Below, piece after piece: positions 18,417 to 26,873 of a stretch of DNA of 64,000 nt; positions within the stretch are counted from its first letter, which is position 1; each line of letters opens with the position of its first letter. The notes beneath the pieces were generated by a model. The model saw only the letters and a list, made by a program, of their open reading frames with translations, did no database searches and was not told where the DNA came from. This DNA comes from Kaistella montana. GTDB lineage: Bacteria > Bacteroidota > Bacteroidia > Flavobacteriales > Weeksellaceae. The translations under genes were made by a program, and so were the position numbers. The DNA is taken from contig NZ_JANFQP010000003.1 of the NCBI RefSeq assembly GCF_024436175.1, forward strand, positions 121,149 through 185,148, given 5' to 3'.

Positions 18417-18940
18417 TCTAAAGGAATATCACCTTCCCAAACATCATCGATTTCTTCATTAGGAGCAAAGAAATTCACCCCAATTTTTTTTGAATTTGGG
18501 TTGATATTTCCGAACAACGAATCGTAAAAACCTTTACCATAACCAACTCTATTTCCTTGATTATCACAATATAAAAGCGGTGTAATCACAAAATCAAAGT
18601 CTTTTTCACCAGAATCTTTATTACTTTCGGGCTCCGAAATTCTCCATCGATTTTTAATAAAATTCGTTTCAACATTAATTTCAATAGAAATCAGTTGATC
18701 ATTGACGATTTTAGGAACGAAAACTCGAATCTTTCTTTTAAATAGATTCTCAATAAAATTATTGGTCTTAATTTCATTTTTACTTGAAATCGATAGAAAA
18801 CAATGCACTTTTTGATTTTCAAATAAGTCAAAATACTGAAAAAATTGATCAAAAACACGGTCAGAAAGCAACGAAACCTCATCCTGAGACAAGGTTTCGC
18901 GTTTTTGCATATATTTTTTTCTAAGTTCCGCTTTTGTCAT
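18353..18940 (-). CDS. 5-formyltetrahydrofolate cyclo-ligase
   Basis: ATP-dependent conversion of 5-formyl-THF to 5,10-methenyl-THF, a folate salvage step (195 aa). The diagnostic motif GYGKGFYD is at residues 133-140, the N-terminal KKYMQKRETLS helix is typical, and the C-terminus reads PLDYLVTPT. It follows trhO by 5 nt and is probably cotranscribed. Its 3' end overlaps a convergent lipoprotein gene by 64 nt. Confidence 0.92.
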   Translation of the reverse strand: MTKAELRKKYMQKRETLSQDEVSLLSDRVFDQFFQYFDLFENQKVHCFLSISSKNEIKTNNFIENLFKRKIRVFVPKIVNDQLISIEINVETNFIKNRWRISEPESNKDSGEKDFDFVITPLLYCDNQGNRVGYGKGFYDSLFGNINPNSKKIGVNFFAPNEEIDDVWEGDIPLDYLVTPTAVLSFDGARSKSTK

Positions 18941-18945
18941 TTCAT

Positions 18946-20298
18946 TTAAGACAAAACTTTATACAATTTATCAGACAAACGAACTCTAAAAGGAAGCGGA
19001 AACGTAATTTGATCTCCTTCTTTTGCAGTTTCATTAGGTTTTCCGTTTACAAAAATTTCGGTGAACGTAAATTCTTTTTCTCCTGTAGTTGGTCCTGAAA
19101 TAAGAACTTTATCGCCAACTGAAAGTTCTTTTTCTAATAAAAACTGGGCTATTTTCGATTTGGTGTAATAATGTTCAGCCTTTCCTACCAATACTTTTTT
19201 TACCGATATTTTCTGGCGAATATTTTTTGTATTGACTTTTGCTAAAGGCTTGTTAGGTAAATCACCGGATTTTTTAAATTTCAATGCCTCTGATTTTCCT
19301 TTTTTGAAAATTTTATTTCCTACCTGCAATCCTTTTCTCAGTTTGAACTGTTCTTCCAAAGGTAAATGAATAATTTCTAAACATTCTGTAGAGCAGCAAT
19401 TTTCCATCGCAGCTTTACATTCATCACACTGAATAAATAATAAATGACAGGCATCATTAAAGCAATTGGTGTGATTATCGCAAGGTTTCCCACATTGATG
19501 ACATTGCGAAACGATATCATCGGTAATCCTCTCTCCTAAACGATGATCAAAAACGAAATTTTTACCTATAAATTTGCTTTCAATATTTTCTTCTTTGATT
19601 TGACGGGCATATTCTATAATTCCGCCTTCTAACTGATACACATTTTTAAAACCTTGATGCTTGAAATAAGCACTTGCTTTTTCGCAACGGATTCCGCCAG
19701 TACAGTACATCAGAAGGTTTTTATCATCTTTAAAATCTTGAAGTTTTTCATTAATAATCGGCAAACTTTCGCGGAATGTTTCCACATCAGGAGTTATTGC
19801 ACCTTCAAAATGACCAACTTCACTTTCATAATGATTTCTAAAATCCACTACAATAGTATTCGGATCTTCAAGCAAATTATTGAATTCTCTTGCTTTCAAA
19901 TGGATTCCTTTATTGGTTACATCAAAGGTTTCATCATTTAAACCGTCGGCAACAATTTTATGTCTGACTTTTATCGTTAATTTCAGAAAAGAATGGTTGT
20001 CTTGCTCAACAGCAACATTTAAACGGATTCCTTTCATGAAATCATAAACTTCCAATGTGTCACGAAAAGCATCGAAATGATCAGCCGGAACACTCATTTG
20101 AGCATTAATTCCTTCATGAGCAACGTAAATTCGACCCAAAGCATCAAGTGCATTCCAGGCTATAAATAATTCGTCGCGAAATTGTTTAGGGTTTTCGATT
20201 TTGGCGTACGCATAGAAAGACAAAGTAAGGCGTTGCTTACCGGCTTCATCAATAAGTTGAGCTCTTTCTTCTGCGCTTAAGGTGTTGTACAGTTGCAT
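18946..20298 (-). CDS. trhO: tRNA U34 hydroxylase TrhO with an extra C-terminal domain
   Basis: UPF0176/YceA-type rhodanese (450 aa) that makes 5-hydroxyuridine at tRNA position 34 with oxygen. An N-terminal ferredoxin-like domain (about 25-115) is followed by the rhodanese domain with active-site loop CTGGIRC (199-205, Cys199). A Cys-rich segment (266-306) resembles a metal site. TrhO of E. coli ends at about 350 aa. Here a further domain (about 366-449; HYYTKSKIAQFLLEKELSVG, SGPTTGEKEF, FRVRLSDKLYKVL) resembles the C-terminal domain of the U32 peptidase family, which includes TrhP/YegQ. Promoter at 20333-20363; first gene of a two-gene unit. Confidence 0.9.
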   Translation of the reverse strand: MQLYNTLSAEERAQLIDEAGKQRLTLSFYAYAKIENPKQFRDELFIAWNALDALGRIYVAHEGINAQMSVPADHFDAFRDTLEVYDFMKGIRLNVAVEQDNHSFLKLTIKVRHKIVADGLNDETFDVTNKGIHLKAREFNNLLEDPNTIVVDFRNHYESEVGHFEGAITPDVETFRESLPIINEKLQDFKDDKNLLMYCTGGIRCEKASAYFKHQGFKNVYQLEGGIIEYARQIKEENIESKFIGKNFVFDHRLGERITDDIVSQCHQCGKPCDNHTNCFNDACHLLFIQCDECKAAMENCCSTECLEIIHLPLEEQFKLRKGLQVGNKIFKKGKSEALKFKKSGDLPNKPLAKVNTKNIRQKISVKKVLVGKAEHYYTKSKIAQFLLEKELSVGDKVLISGPTTGEKEFTFTEIFVNGKPNETAKEGDQITFPLPFRVRLSDKLYKVLS

Positions 20299-20332
20299 GC
20301 TATAAACGGTTTAAGTGAGAAAATTAATGCTG

Positions 20333-20363
20333 CAAAGATAAGAAATTTCAAATTTAGGGCAAA
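20333..20363 (-). promoter_or_regulatory. Promoter of trhO
   Basis: On the minus strand TTTG (20360-20363), 19 nt, TATCTTTG (20333-20340). Exact match to the phylum consensus. Predicted leader is about 30 nt. Confidence 0.85.
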
Positions 20364-20390
20364 AATGAATTTCTCATGAGTTTTCTTGAT

Positions 20391-21554
20391 TTAATATTCG
20401 CTGTAGATGTATTTCAGAATATTCCGATCCAAATCACTGAAAGCAACTTTCCTTCTTGCCATCGCCAATTCAGCAACTTCATACGCTTTTTCAAGTTTGA
20501 ATTTCTCGTCGCCTTTCATTCCACCCCATGAGAAGTTTTCTATCAAATTCGGTGGAAAACCACTTTTGAAAATATTGGCCGCAACTCCAACTACCGTTCC
20601 AGTATTAAACTGAGTATTAATAGCTGTTTTCGAATGATCACCCATAATCAATCCGGCAAATTGAAGTCCTATATTTGCAAATCTTTTGGTGCGGTAATTC
20701 CACAATTTTACTTCTGCATAATTATTTTTAAGGTTAGATGAATTCGTATCTGCACCCAAATTACACCACTCGCCAATCACCGAGTTTCCTACAAAACCGT
20801 CGTGACCTTTATTTGTATATGCGAAAATAACAATATTATTTACCTCACCGCCAACTTTTGAATGCGGACCAATTGTCGTTGCACCATAAATTTTTGCTCC
20901 CAAATTAAATTTTGATTCTTCACAAAGTGCGATCGGGCCACGAAGATTGCAACCTTCCATCACTTCAGCATTTTTTCCGATATAAATTTTTCCAGTCTTC
21001 GTATTTAAAGTTGAGAATTCAATGGAAGCACCTTTTTCGATAAATAAATCTTGCGCATCGCCAAGGAAACCGTTGGTTGCTGAAAGTTCTTCAGAAACCC
21101 TATCTTTCGTCAGTAAATCGAAATCGAAATCGATAGCTTTTTCATTAAATGAGAATAAGTCAGTCGGCTGCTTAAACAAAAGAACACCTTCATGAATATC
21201 GGTCATTTTCTCAATTTGGTTCAACGAAAAATTCTCCATATTGATTCTAGCGACCAATAATTCGTTCTCGTAAACCAAAGCTTCGCCTAATTTCAAATCT
21301 CTTATTTGCTGCAAAACCTCATCACTTGGAAGAAAATTGGAAACGATAAAAAGACTTTCAGTCGCCTCCGGTTTCTTGAATTTATCTTGCAAATAATCTT
21401 CGGTGATATAAGAAACTTCATCGATTTCAAGCAATTTTTGCCATCTTTCAGCAAATGTGAGTATTCCGCAACGCATTTCCGCAACGGGTCTTGTGAAAGT
21501 AAGTGGTAAAAAATCTTCCCAAAACTGGGCATCTGAAAAAACGAGCTGTACCAT
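20391..21554 (-). CDS. GlmU-family protein (putative sugar nucleotidyltransferase)
   Basis: Protein of 387 aa. The N-terminal half is a divergent nucleotidyltransferase-like region beginning VQLVFSDAQFWEDFLPLTFT. It lacks the usual GxGTRM pyrophosphorylase loop. The C-terminal half has left-handed beta-helix hexapeptides (GKIYIGKNAEVMEGCNLRG, GGEVNNIVIFAYTNKG, IGEWCNLGADTNSSNLKNN) as in GlmU and acyl- or nucleotidyl-transferases. Bacteroidota have a distinct GlmU-like family of this layout. The real substrate is unknown, and classical GlmU activity should not be assumed. Its end lies 92 nt from the trhO start. Confidence 0.75.
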   Translation of the reverse strand: MVQLVFSDAQFWEDFLPLTFTRPVAEMRCGILTFAERWQKLLEIDEVSYITEDYLQDKFKKPEATESLFIVSNFLPSDEVLQQIRDLKLGEALVYENELLVARINMENFSLNQIEKMTDIHEGVLLFKQPTDLFSFNEKAIDFDFDLLTKDRVSEELSATNGFLGDAQDLFIEKGASIEFSTLNTKTGKIYIGKNAEVMEGCNLRGPIALCEESKFNLGAKIYGATTIGPHSKVGGEVNNIVIFAYTNKGHDGFVGNSVIGEWCNLGADTNSSNLKNNYAEVKLWNYRTKRFANIGLQFAGLIMGDHSKTAINTQFNTGTVVGVAANIFKSGFPPNLIENFSWGGMKGDEKFKLEKAYEVAELAMARRKVAFSDLDRNILKYIYSEY

Positions 21555-21602
21555 TTAATATGAAAATTAATAATGAAAACAATTGAATCCCAAAATTACA
21601 AT

Positions 21603-21634
21603 AAAAAAAGCCTTTCAGAAAACTGAAAGACTTT
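21603..21634 (-). terminator. Terminator of rpmE2
   Basis: Twelve-bp stem AAAGCCTTTCAG / CTGAAAGACTTT (one G-U pair), loop of four, with a T-tract on the minus strand, directly after rpmE2. Confidence 0.85.
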
Positions 21635-21656
21635 AATATTGCTAAAAAACTCTAAA

Positions 21657-21908
21657 TTATTTAGAGAATTTTTTGTATTTGTTCATGAATTTGTCAACTC
21701 TACCTGCAGTATCAACCAATTTCACTTTTCCAGTGTAAAAAGGGTGAGAAGTTGAAGAGATCTCCATTTTGATCAATGGGTAAGTTTCTCCTTCGTATTC
21801 GATTGTATCTTTGGTATCTGCTGTAGATTTGCAAAGAAACATCTCGTCGTTACTCATGTCTTTGAAAACAACAAGTCTATAGTTTTCCGGGTGGATTCCG
21901 TTTTTCAT
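21657..21908 (-). CDS. rpmE2: 50S ribosomal protein L31 type B
   Basis: L31 (83 aa), which bridges the 50S central protuberance and the 30S head. It is the longer type B form: it starts [11 protein letters not shown], contains [11 protein letters not shown] and has only one Cys, so it lacks the zinc-binding Cys cluster of type A. Such forms work without zinc. Single-gene unit with its own promoter and terminator. Confidence 0.95.
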   Translation of the reverse strand: MKNGIHPENYRLVVFKDMSNDEMFLCKSTADTKDTIEYEGETYPLIKMEISSTSHPFYTGKVKLVDTAGRVDKFMNKYKKFSK

Positions 21909-21981
21909 AATAAAAATTTTAATAAATTAAAGTTTTGCTTCAGAAGTAGTAATGGATATTCCTCTGCTAATTTTTAGACCG

Positions 21982-22012
21982 CAAAAGTACAATTATTTTT
22001 TTAATCTGCAAA
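21982..22012 (-). promoter_or_regulatory. Promoter of rpmE2
   Basis: On the minus strand TTTG (22009-22012), 19 nt, TACTTTTG (21982-21989), the same arrangement as the rpsL promoter. Leader about 68 nt; no regulatory fold recognised in it. Confidence 0.85.
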
Positions 22013-22058
22013 TACTCAGTTTGATAATTTTAAAATTTTTCTGTTCACCAATTTTAAT

Positions 22059-22066
22059 TAAATTTG
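22059..22066 (+). promoter_or_regulatory. Promoter -7 element of the beta-helix / mazG / aroA / SDR unit
   Basis: TAAATTTG matches TAnnTTTG and lies 25 nt before the ATG at 22092. No convincing -33 element is seen at the usual spacing. Confidence 0.55.
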
Positions 22067-22091
22067 GAACTTCTATAGATCGTCAACATCA

Positions 22092-23474
22092 ATGTATAAA
22101 TTAAAAGTCATATTCGCTTTATCTTTCTGGATTCTCTTAACGGCTGTAGCCTGTAGCAGAGACGATATCAGCTTCGAAAGTCCTTCGCAGTTGCTTCGTT
22201 TTTCTGCCGACACCGTTTTTTGCGATACCGTTTACAACCAAGTTCGATCTGAAACTTATGCAGTAAAGATTTACAATACTGAAGATAAAGACGTGATGAT
22301 TCCTAAAATTTCTTTAGAAAATGGCCCTTCTTCTTTATATAGAATCAATGTTGACGGAAAAGCCGGCACCGATTTCACCAATGTTCCTTTAAGGAAAAAC
22401 GATAGTCTATATATTTTTGTTGAAATTGCACCGGTTGCGAATGCAACTGAAGCGATTGCCGAAGACCGAATTAATTTCCAAACTCCGGCCGGAAATCAGC
22501 ATGTAACCTTATTTTCCGTGGTTCAAGATGCTGAATTTTTCATTCAAACAGAAAACAATCCGAATGTTTTAACCGAAAACACGACTTGGACCAACGAAAA
22601 AGCAAAAATTATTTTCGGCAAGCTCACTTTAGAACCAGGAAAAATACTCAATATCCCAAAAGGAACAAAAGTATATTTTCATAAAAACAGTGGTTTAAAA
22701 ATTTCTAGAAATGCGACTCTGAATGTTTTAGGAGATTTGAACGAAGAAGTAACTTTCCGCGGAGACAGAAATGACACCCGATACGACACTATTCCTAAAA
22801 ACTGGAACGGAATTGCTTTTGACACTGGAGCAAAATTAGAAATGAATTATGCCAAAGTTTTCGGCGGAACCCGTGGTTTGGAAATGACCGAAACTCAAGC
22901 CAATATTAAAAATACCATTATCCACACGCATCAGGAATATGGAATTTTTGCGGTGAATTCTACAATTAACGCATCCAATTTAGTAATGAACAATTGTGGA
23001 GAAGCTGATTTGGGAATTTTCAAAGGTGGAAATTACAATATCACTCATGCTACACTAGCAAATTATTGGGATTTTAATTCCGCATTGCCCGGGTTAGGAA
23101 TTTACGCAACGAATGAGTACCAAAACGGAACTTCACTCGAAAACGCACCTTTAACTTTAAAAATAAACAATTCCATCATCTACGGTAATGCCGAAAACAT
23201 GGTAGAACTGAAACAAACTTCGGGACAAACTTTTGCTACAGAATTCAATTATTCTTTATTAAAATATGGTGGAAAAGCAAGCTATGTTACTTCAAATTCC
23301 ATTAAAAATGAAGATCCGAAATTCGTGAATTATTTTACTCAAAAAATGAATTTGAGAGTAAAAGACGATTCTCCGACAAAAGGAAAAGGAAGCCAAGCGG
23401 TAGCGGCCATGTTCCCGCTGGATATTATGAAAAATTCAAGAACATCTTCTCCAACCATCGGCGCTTATCAATAA
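22092..23474 (+). CDS. Putative outer-membrane lipoprotein with a parallel beta-helix
   Basis: Protein of 460 aa. The signal ends TAVACSRDD, so Cys21 is probably lipidated, and the acidic residues behind it suggest surface export. A beta-sandwich-like region (about 30-155) precedes repeated short strands typical of a right-handed beta-helix (about 170-430): LNVLGDLNEEVTFRGD, WNGIAFDTGAKLEMNYAKV, ANIKNTIIHTH. No catalytic residues of polysaccharide lyases can be picked out. The last residues IGAYQ do not look like a type IX secretion tail. It is the first of four genes on the plus strand; the next starts 4 nt after its stop. Confidence 0.7.
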   Translation: MYKLKVIFALSFWILLTAVACSRDDISFESPSQLLRFSADTVFCDTVYNQVRSETYAVKIYNTEDKDVMIPKISLENGPSSLYRINVDGKAGTDFTNVPLRKNDSLYIFVEIAPVANATEAIAEDRINFQTPAGNQHVTLFSVVQDAEFFIQTENNPNVLTENTTWTNEKAKIIFGKLTLEPGKILNIPKGTKVYFHKNSGLKISRNATLNVLGDLNEEVTFRGDRNDTRYDTIPKNWNGIAFDTGAKLEMNYAKVFGGTRGLEMTETQANIKNTIIHTHQEYGIFAVNSTINASNLVMNNCGEADLGIFKGGNYNITHATLANYWDFNSALPGLGIYATNEYQNGTSLENAPLTLKINNSIIYGNAENMVELKQTSGQTFATEFNYSLLKYGGKASYVTSNSIKNEDPKFVNYFTQKMNLRVKDDSPTKGKGSQAVAAMFPLDIMKNSRTSSPTIGAYQ

Positions 23475-23478
23475 AATT

Positions 23479-23805
23479 ATGGAAATTACAAAACTCCAAA
23501 AAGAGGTTGATGAATGGATACAAACCGTAGGTGTTCGTTATTTTAACGAGCTAACCAACATGGCAATGCTCACCGAAGAAGTAGGTGAAGTTGCTAGAAT
23601 TATTGCCAGAAGATACGGCGAACAAAGCGAAAAGGAAAGCGACAAAACCAAAGATTTGGGCGAAGAATTAGCCGATGTTTTATTTGTAACTTTATGCTTA
23701 GCCAACCAAACCGGAATTGATTTACAAGCCGCTTTCGATAAAAAAATGAAAGTAAAAACTGAAAGAGATGCCGATCGTCATCAAAATAATCAAAAACTGA
23801 AATAA
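23479..23805 (+). CDS. MazG-like nucleotide pyrophosphohydrolase
   Basis: All-alpha NTP pyrophosphohydrolase (108 aa), which hydrolyses nucleoside triphosphates to monophosphate and pyrophosphate, probably for housecleaning. The metal-binding pattern EEVGE (33-37) and EELAD (62-66) is intact. Single short domain, unlike the double-domain MazG of E. coli. Lies between the beta-helix gene (4 nt) and aroA (14 nt). Confidence 0.88.
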   Translation: MEITKLQKEVDEWIQTVGVRYFNELTNMAMLTEEVGEVARIIARRYGEQSEKESDKTKDLGEELADVLFVTLCLANQTGIDLQAAFDKKMKVKTERDADRHQNNQKLK

Positions 23806-23819
23806 CCACTCTTTTTCAA

Positions 23820-25049
23820 ATGCAATTAGAAAAATCTAAATTAATAGGAAACCAAACGATAGAAATCAGCGGTTCGAAAAGTATTTCGAATCGCTTGTTG
23901 ATTTTGCATCAGCTTTTTGAAAATATTGAAATCAAAAATCTATCGAATTCTCAGGATACGCAATTGCTGGAAAAAGCTTTAAACAGCGATTCGGAAATCA
24001 TCGATATTCATCACGCCGGAACTGCGATGCGATTTCTCACTTCTTATTTTGCAATTCAAGAAGGGAAAACTGTTATTTTAACAGGTTCCGAAAGAATGAA
24101 GCAGCGCCCGATCAAATTTTTGGTTGATGCTTTACGAAATTTAGGTGCAGAAATTTCGTATCTTGAAAAAGAAGGTTTTCCTCCTTTAAAAATTGTTGGA
24201 AAGAAACTCGAGAAAAATTCGGTGACGATTTCTGCAAATATTTCAAGTCAATTTATTTCTTCATTAATGCTCATCGGCGCAAAATTGGAAAACGGTTTAG
24301 AAATTATTTTAGAAGGAAAAGTAACTTCGAAACCTTACTTGGATATGACCTTGAAAATCCTCAGAACTGTAGGAATCACGAATCGTTGGGAAGGCAATAT
24401 CATCAAAATTGATCCATACAAACAGACCGAAAAACATTTGCAAAATATCCCATTTATCGTAGAAAGCGATTGGAGTTCGGCTTCTTATTTTTATTCTTTG
24501 GCGGCAATTTCCAGAGAGACAATCAATTTAAATAGTTTTAAACCTTATTCCCTTCAAGGCGATTCAGCTTTAAGGGAAATATATTGGAAATTTTTTGGTG
24601 TGAATACCATTTCTGAAGGTTCTGAAGCAAAAATTTCGCTATTTCCGGAACAATATTTCAATTTTCCTGAAAAGATTATTTTAAACATGAACGATTGTCC
24701 GGATATCGCGCAAACACTTTGCGTAACGGCAACTGCAATCAAAATCCCATTTGAAATTACAGGTTTGGAAACTCTAAAAGTAAAAGAAACCGACCGACTT
24801 TTGGCTTTGAAAAATGAACTTTTCAAAATTGGTTGTATTTCAGAAATTACCGACGATTCTATAATTTCTGTTAAATTTTTCGAGCCGAACGACAACATTT
24901 CAATCGCAACCTACAACGACCATCGAATGGCGATGAGTTTCGCACCGTTTTGTTTGATTAAAGAACTCAATATTGAAAATGAGGAAGTTGTAGAAAAATC
25001 TTATCCCGATTTTTGGAAAGATTTCAAAAAAATTATTGAAAAAAATTAA
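23820..25049 (+). CDS. aroA: 3-phosphoshikimate 1-carboxyvinyltransferase (EPSP synthase)
   Basis: Sixth step of the shikimate pathway: shikimate-3-phosphate plus PEP to EPSP (409 aa). Motifs are SGSKSISNR (17-25), HAGTAMRFL, KETDRLLALK and NDHRMAMSFAP. The family's usual NAGTAMR reads HAGTAMR here. The chain is slightly shorter than the E. coli enzyme. aroQ of the same pathway is elsewhere in the window (48645-49058). The SDR gene follows after 3 nt. Confidence 0.95.
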   Translation: MQLEKSKLIGNQTIEISGSKSISNRLLILHQLFENIEIKNLSNSQDTQLLEKALNSDSEIIDIHHAGTAMRFLTSYFAIQEGKTVILTGSERMKQRPIKFLVDALRNLGAEISYLEKEGFPPLKIVGKKLEKNSVTISANISSQFISSLMLIGAKLENGLEIILEGKVTSKPYLDMTLKILRTVGITNRWEGNIIKIDPYKQTEKHLQNIPFIVESDWSSASYFYSLAAISRETINLNSFKPYSLQGDSALREIYWKFFGVNTISEGSEAKISLFPEQYFNFPEKIILNMNDCPDIAQTLCVTATAIKIPFEITGLETLKVKETDRLLALKNELFKIGCISEITDDSIISVKFFEPNDNISIATYNDHRMAMSFAPFCLIKELNIENEEVVEKSYPDFWKDFKKIIEKN

Positions 25050-25052
25050 ACA

Positions 25053-25841
25053 ATGACAATCATCATCACAGGAACTTCCACAGGAATTGGCTTCACTTTA
25101 GCTGAATATTTTGGAAAAAAAGGACATCAAGTTTATGGTTTGAGCAGAAAAAATGTTGAATCTGATTTTTTTAAAACAATTCCTACTGATATTACAGATA
25201 ATTCGCAAGTTCAAAATGCAATTTCGGAAATTTTAAAAAGCGAAAAAAGCATTGACATTCTCATCAACAACGCAGGAATGGGAATGGTGGGCGCTGTGGA
25301 AGATTCTACGCAAGAGGAAATTATGAAATTATTTAACCTAAATTTGGTAGGTTCTGTACAAATGATGAGCGCAGTTTTACCCAAAATGCGCAAACAAAAA
25401 TCAGGAAAAATCATTAATATTTCGAGTATCGGGTCGGAAATGGGATTGCCTTTTCGTGGATTTTATTCAGCCTCAAAATCTGCTTTAGATAAAGTGACAG
25501 AAGCGATTCGCTACGAAGTTTCGCCTTGGAAAATTGATGTTTGCACGCTTCATTTGGGCGACATCAAAACAAAAATTGCAGAAAACCGAGTGAAAACCAA
25601 GGTTTCTGAACCGTATAAAAAAACTTTTGAGAAAGTATATTCTTTGATGAATGCTCATGTTGACGATGGAACAGAACCATCGGAAGTTGCGGAATATATT
25701 GATCAATTATTGGCTAAAAAATCATGGAAAGCCCATTATTATTTTGGGAAATTTGGCCAGAAAATCGGAGTTCCATTGAAATGGATTTTACCACAAAATT
25801 TCTATGAAAATCTCATGAAAAAGTATAATAAAATGGATTGA
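25053..25841 (+). CDS. Short-chain dehydrogenase/reductase
   Basis: Classical SDR oxidoreductase (262 aa). The cofactor loop TGTSTGIG (6-13), NNAG (72-75), catalytic Ser in ISSIGSEMG and the YSASK motif (Tyr138, Lys142) are all present. The position after the first strand suggests NADPH (SRKN). The substrate is unknown. A C-terminal extension with YYFGKFGQKIGVPLKWILP may be membrane-associated. The stop codon lies inside the terminator stem at 25831-25859. Confidence 0.88.
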   Translation: MTIIITGTSTGIGFTLAEYFGKKGHQVYGLSRKNVESDFFKTIPTDITDNSQVQNAISEILKSEKSIDILINNAGMGMVGAVEDSTQEEIMKLFNLNLVGSVQMMSAVLPKMRKQKSGKIINISSIGSEMGLPFRGFYSASKSALDKVTEAIRYEVSPWKIDVCTLHLGDIKTKIAENRVKTKVSEPYKKTFEKVYSLMNAHVDDGTEPSEVAEYIDQLLAKKSWKAHYYFGKFGQKIGVPLKWILPQNFYENLMKKYNKMD

Positions 25842-25865
25842 TGCAGCATCAATCCATTTGTTTTT
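25831..25865 (+). terminator. Terminator overlapping the SDR stop codon
   Basis: Perfect 13-bp stem AAATGGATTGATG / CATCAATCCATTT with a 3-nt loop, then TGTTTTT. The TGA stop of the SDR gene is inside the left arm. It ends the 22092-25841 unit and may also act on the convergent metF transcript. Confidence 0.85.
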
Positions 25866-25874
25866 CCTTTGAAA

Positions 25875-26831
25875 TTAAAAAATTTCTCTTGCCACTTTCT
25901 TAATATTATCGCTTTTTCCCATCGAATAAAAATGCAAAACCGGAGCACCAAATTCCATTAATTCTCGACATTGAGCAATCGCCCACTCGATTCCGATTTG
26001 TTTTACTGCTGCATTATCTTTGGCTTTTTCTACCGCTGAAATCAAATCTTCCGGCAAATCGATTTTGAAAACTTTCGGCAACATTTGCAAATGACCTTTC
26101 GTAGCAATCGGTTTAATTCCCGGAATAATTGGAACTTGAATTCCAATTTCCCGCGCTTGTTTTACGAAATCAATGAATTTTTTATTATCAAAAAACATTT
26201 GAGTAACGATGTAATCTGCACCGGCATCCACTTTTTGTTTTAGCCATTTCAAATCATAATTCATGGACGGCGCTTCGATGTGTTTTTCGGGATAACCGGC
26301 AACACCAATACAGAATTTATTGTTCTCATCGCAAATTTTCTCTTCATGAAGATACTTTCCGCGTCCCAGATCATTCATTTGATGCACCAAATCCATCGCG
26401 TTTTTATGGCCACCAACAGTCGGAACAAAATGCTGTTCTCCTTTCATCGCATCGCCTCGCAAAGCCATCACATTGTCGATTCCGAGGTACATACAATCTA
26501 CCAAAAGATATTCGGTTTCTTCCTGAGAAAACCCACCACACAAAACGTGCGGAACGGTATCTACATTATATTTATGCTGAATCGCGGCGCAAATTCCCAA
26601 AGTTCCGGGACGCATTCTGGTGATTTTTCTTTCCATCAAACCGTTACCTTTATCAAGGTAAATGTATTCTTCGCGAGATGTTGTCACGTCGATAAACGGT
26701 GGCTTAAACTCCATCAAAGGATCGATGTTTTTGTATAAATCTTCAATTCCAATGCCTTTTTGCGGCGGAACGACTTCTAAAGAAAACAAAGTTTTTCCGT
26801 TGGCGTTTTTTATGTGGTCAGTAATTTTCAT
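25875..26831 (-). CDS. metF: Methylenetetrahydrofolate reductase
   Basis: FAD enzyme that reduces 5,10-methylene-THF to 5-methyl-THF, the methyl donor for MetH (318 aa). Family segments are TLFSLEVVPPQKG at the N-terminus, HVLCGGFSQEE, MALRGD and the substrate region ADYIVTQMFFDN, then IIPGIKPI. It is the last gene of the riboswitch-headed methionine operon, 42 nt after the large MetH half, which supplies its biochemical partner. Confidence 0.95.
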   Translation of the reverse strand: MKITDHIKNANGKTLFSLEVVPPQKGIGIEDLYKNIDPLMEFKPPFIDVTTSREEYIYLDKGNGLMERKITRMRPGTLGICAAIQHKYNVDTVPHVLCGGFSQEETEYLLVDCMYLGIDNVMALRGDAMKGEQHFVPTVGGHKNAMDLVHQMNDLGRGKYLHEEKICDENNKFCIGVAGYPEKHIEAPSMNYDLKWLKQKVDAGADYIVTQMFFDNKKFIDFVKQAREIGIQVPIIPGIKPIATKGHLQMLPKVFKIDLPEDLISAVEKAKDNAAVKQIGIEWAIAQCRELMEFGAPVLHFYSMGKSDNIKKVAREIF

Positions 26832-26873
26832 TTTTTATTTAAAGCTTAAAAACTATTATGTTTAGTCATTTTT

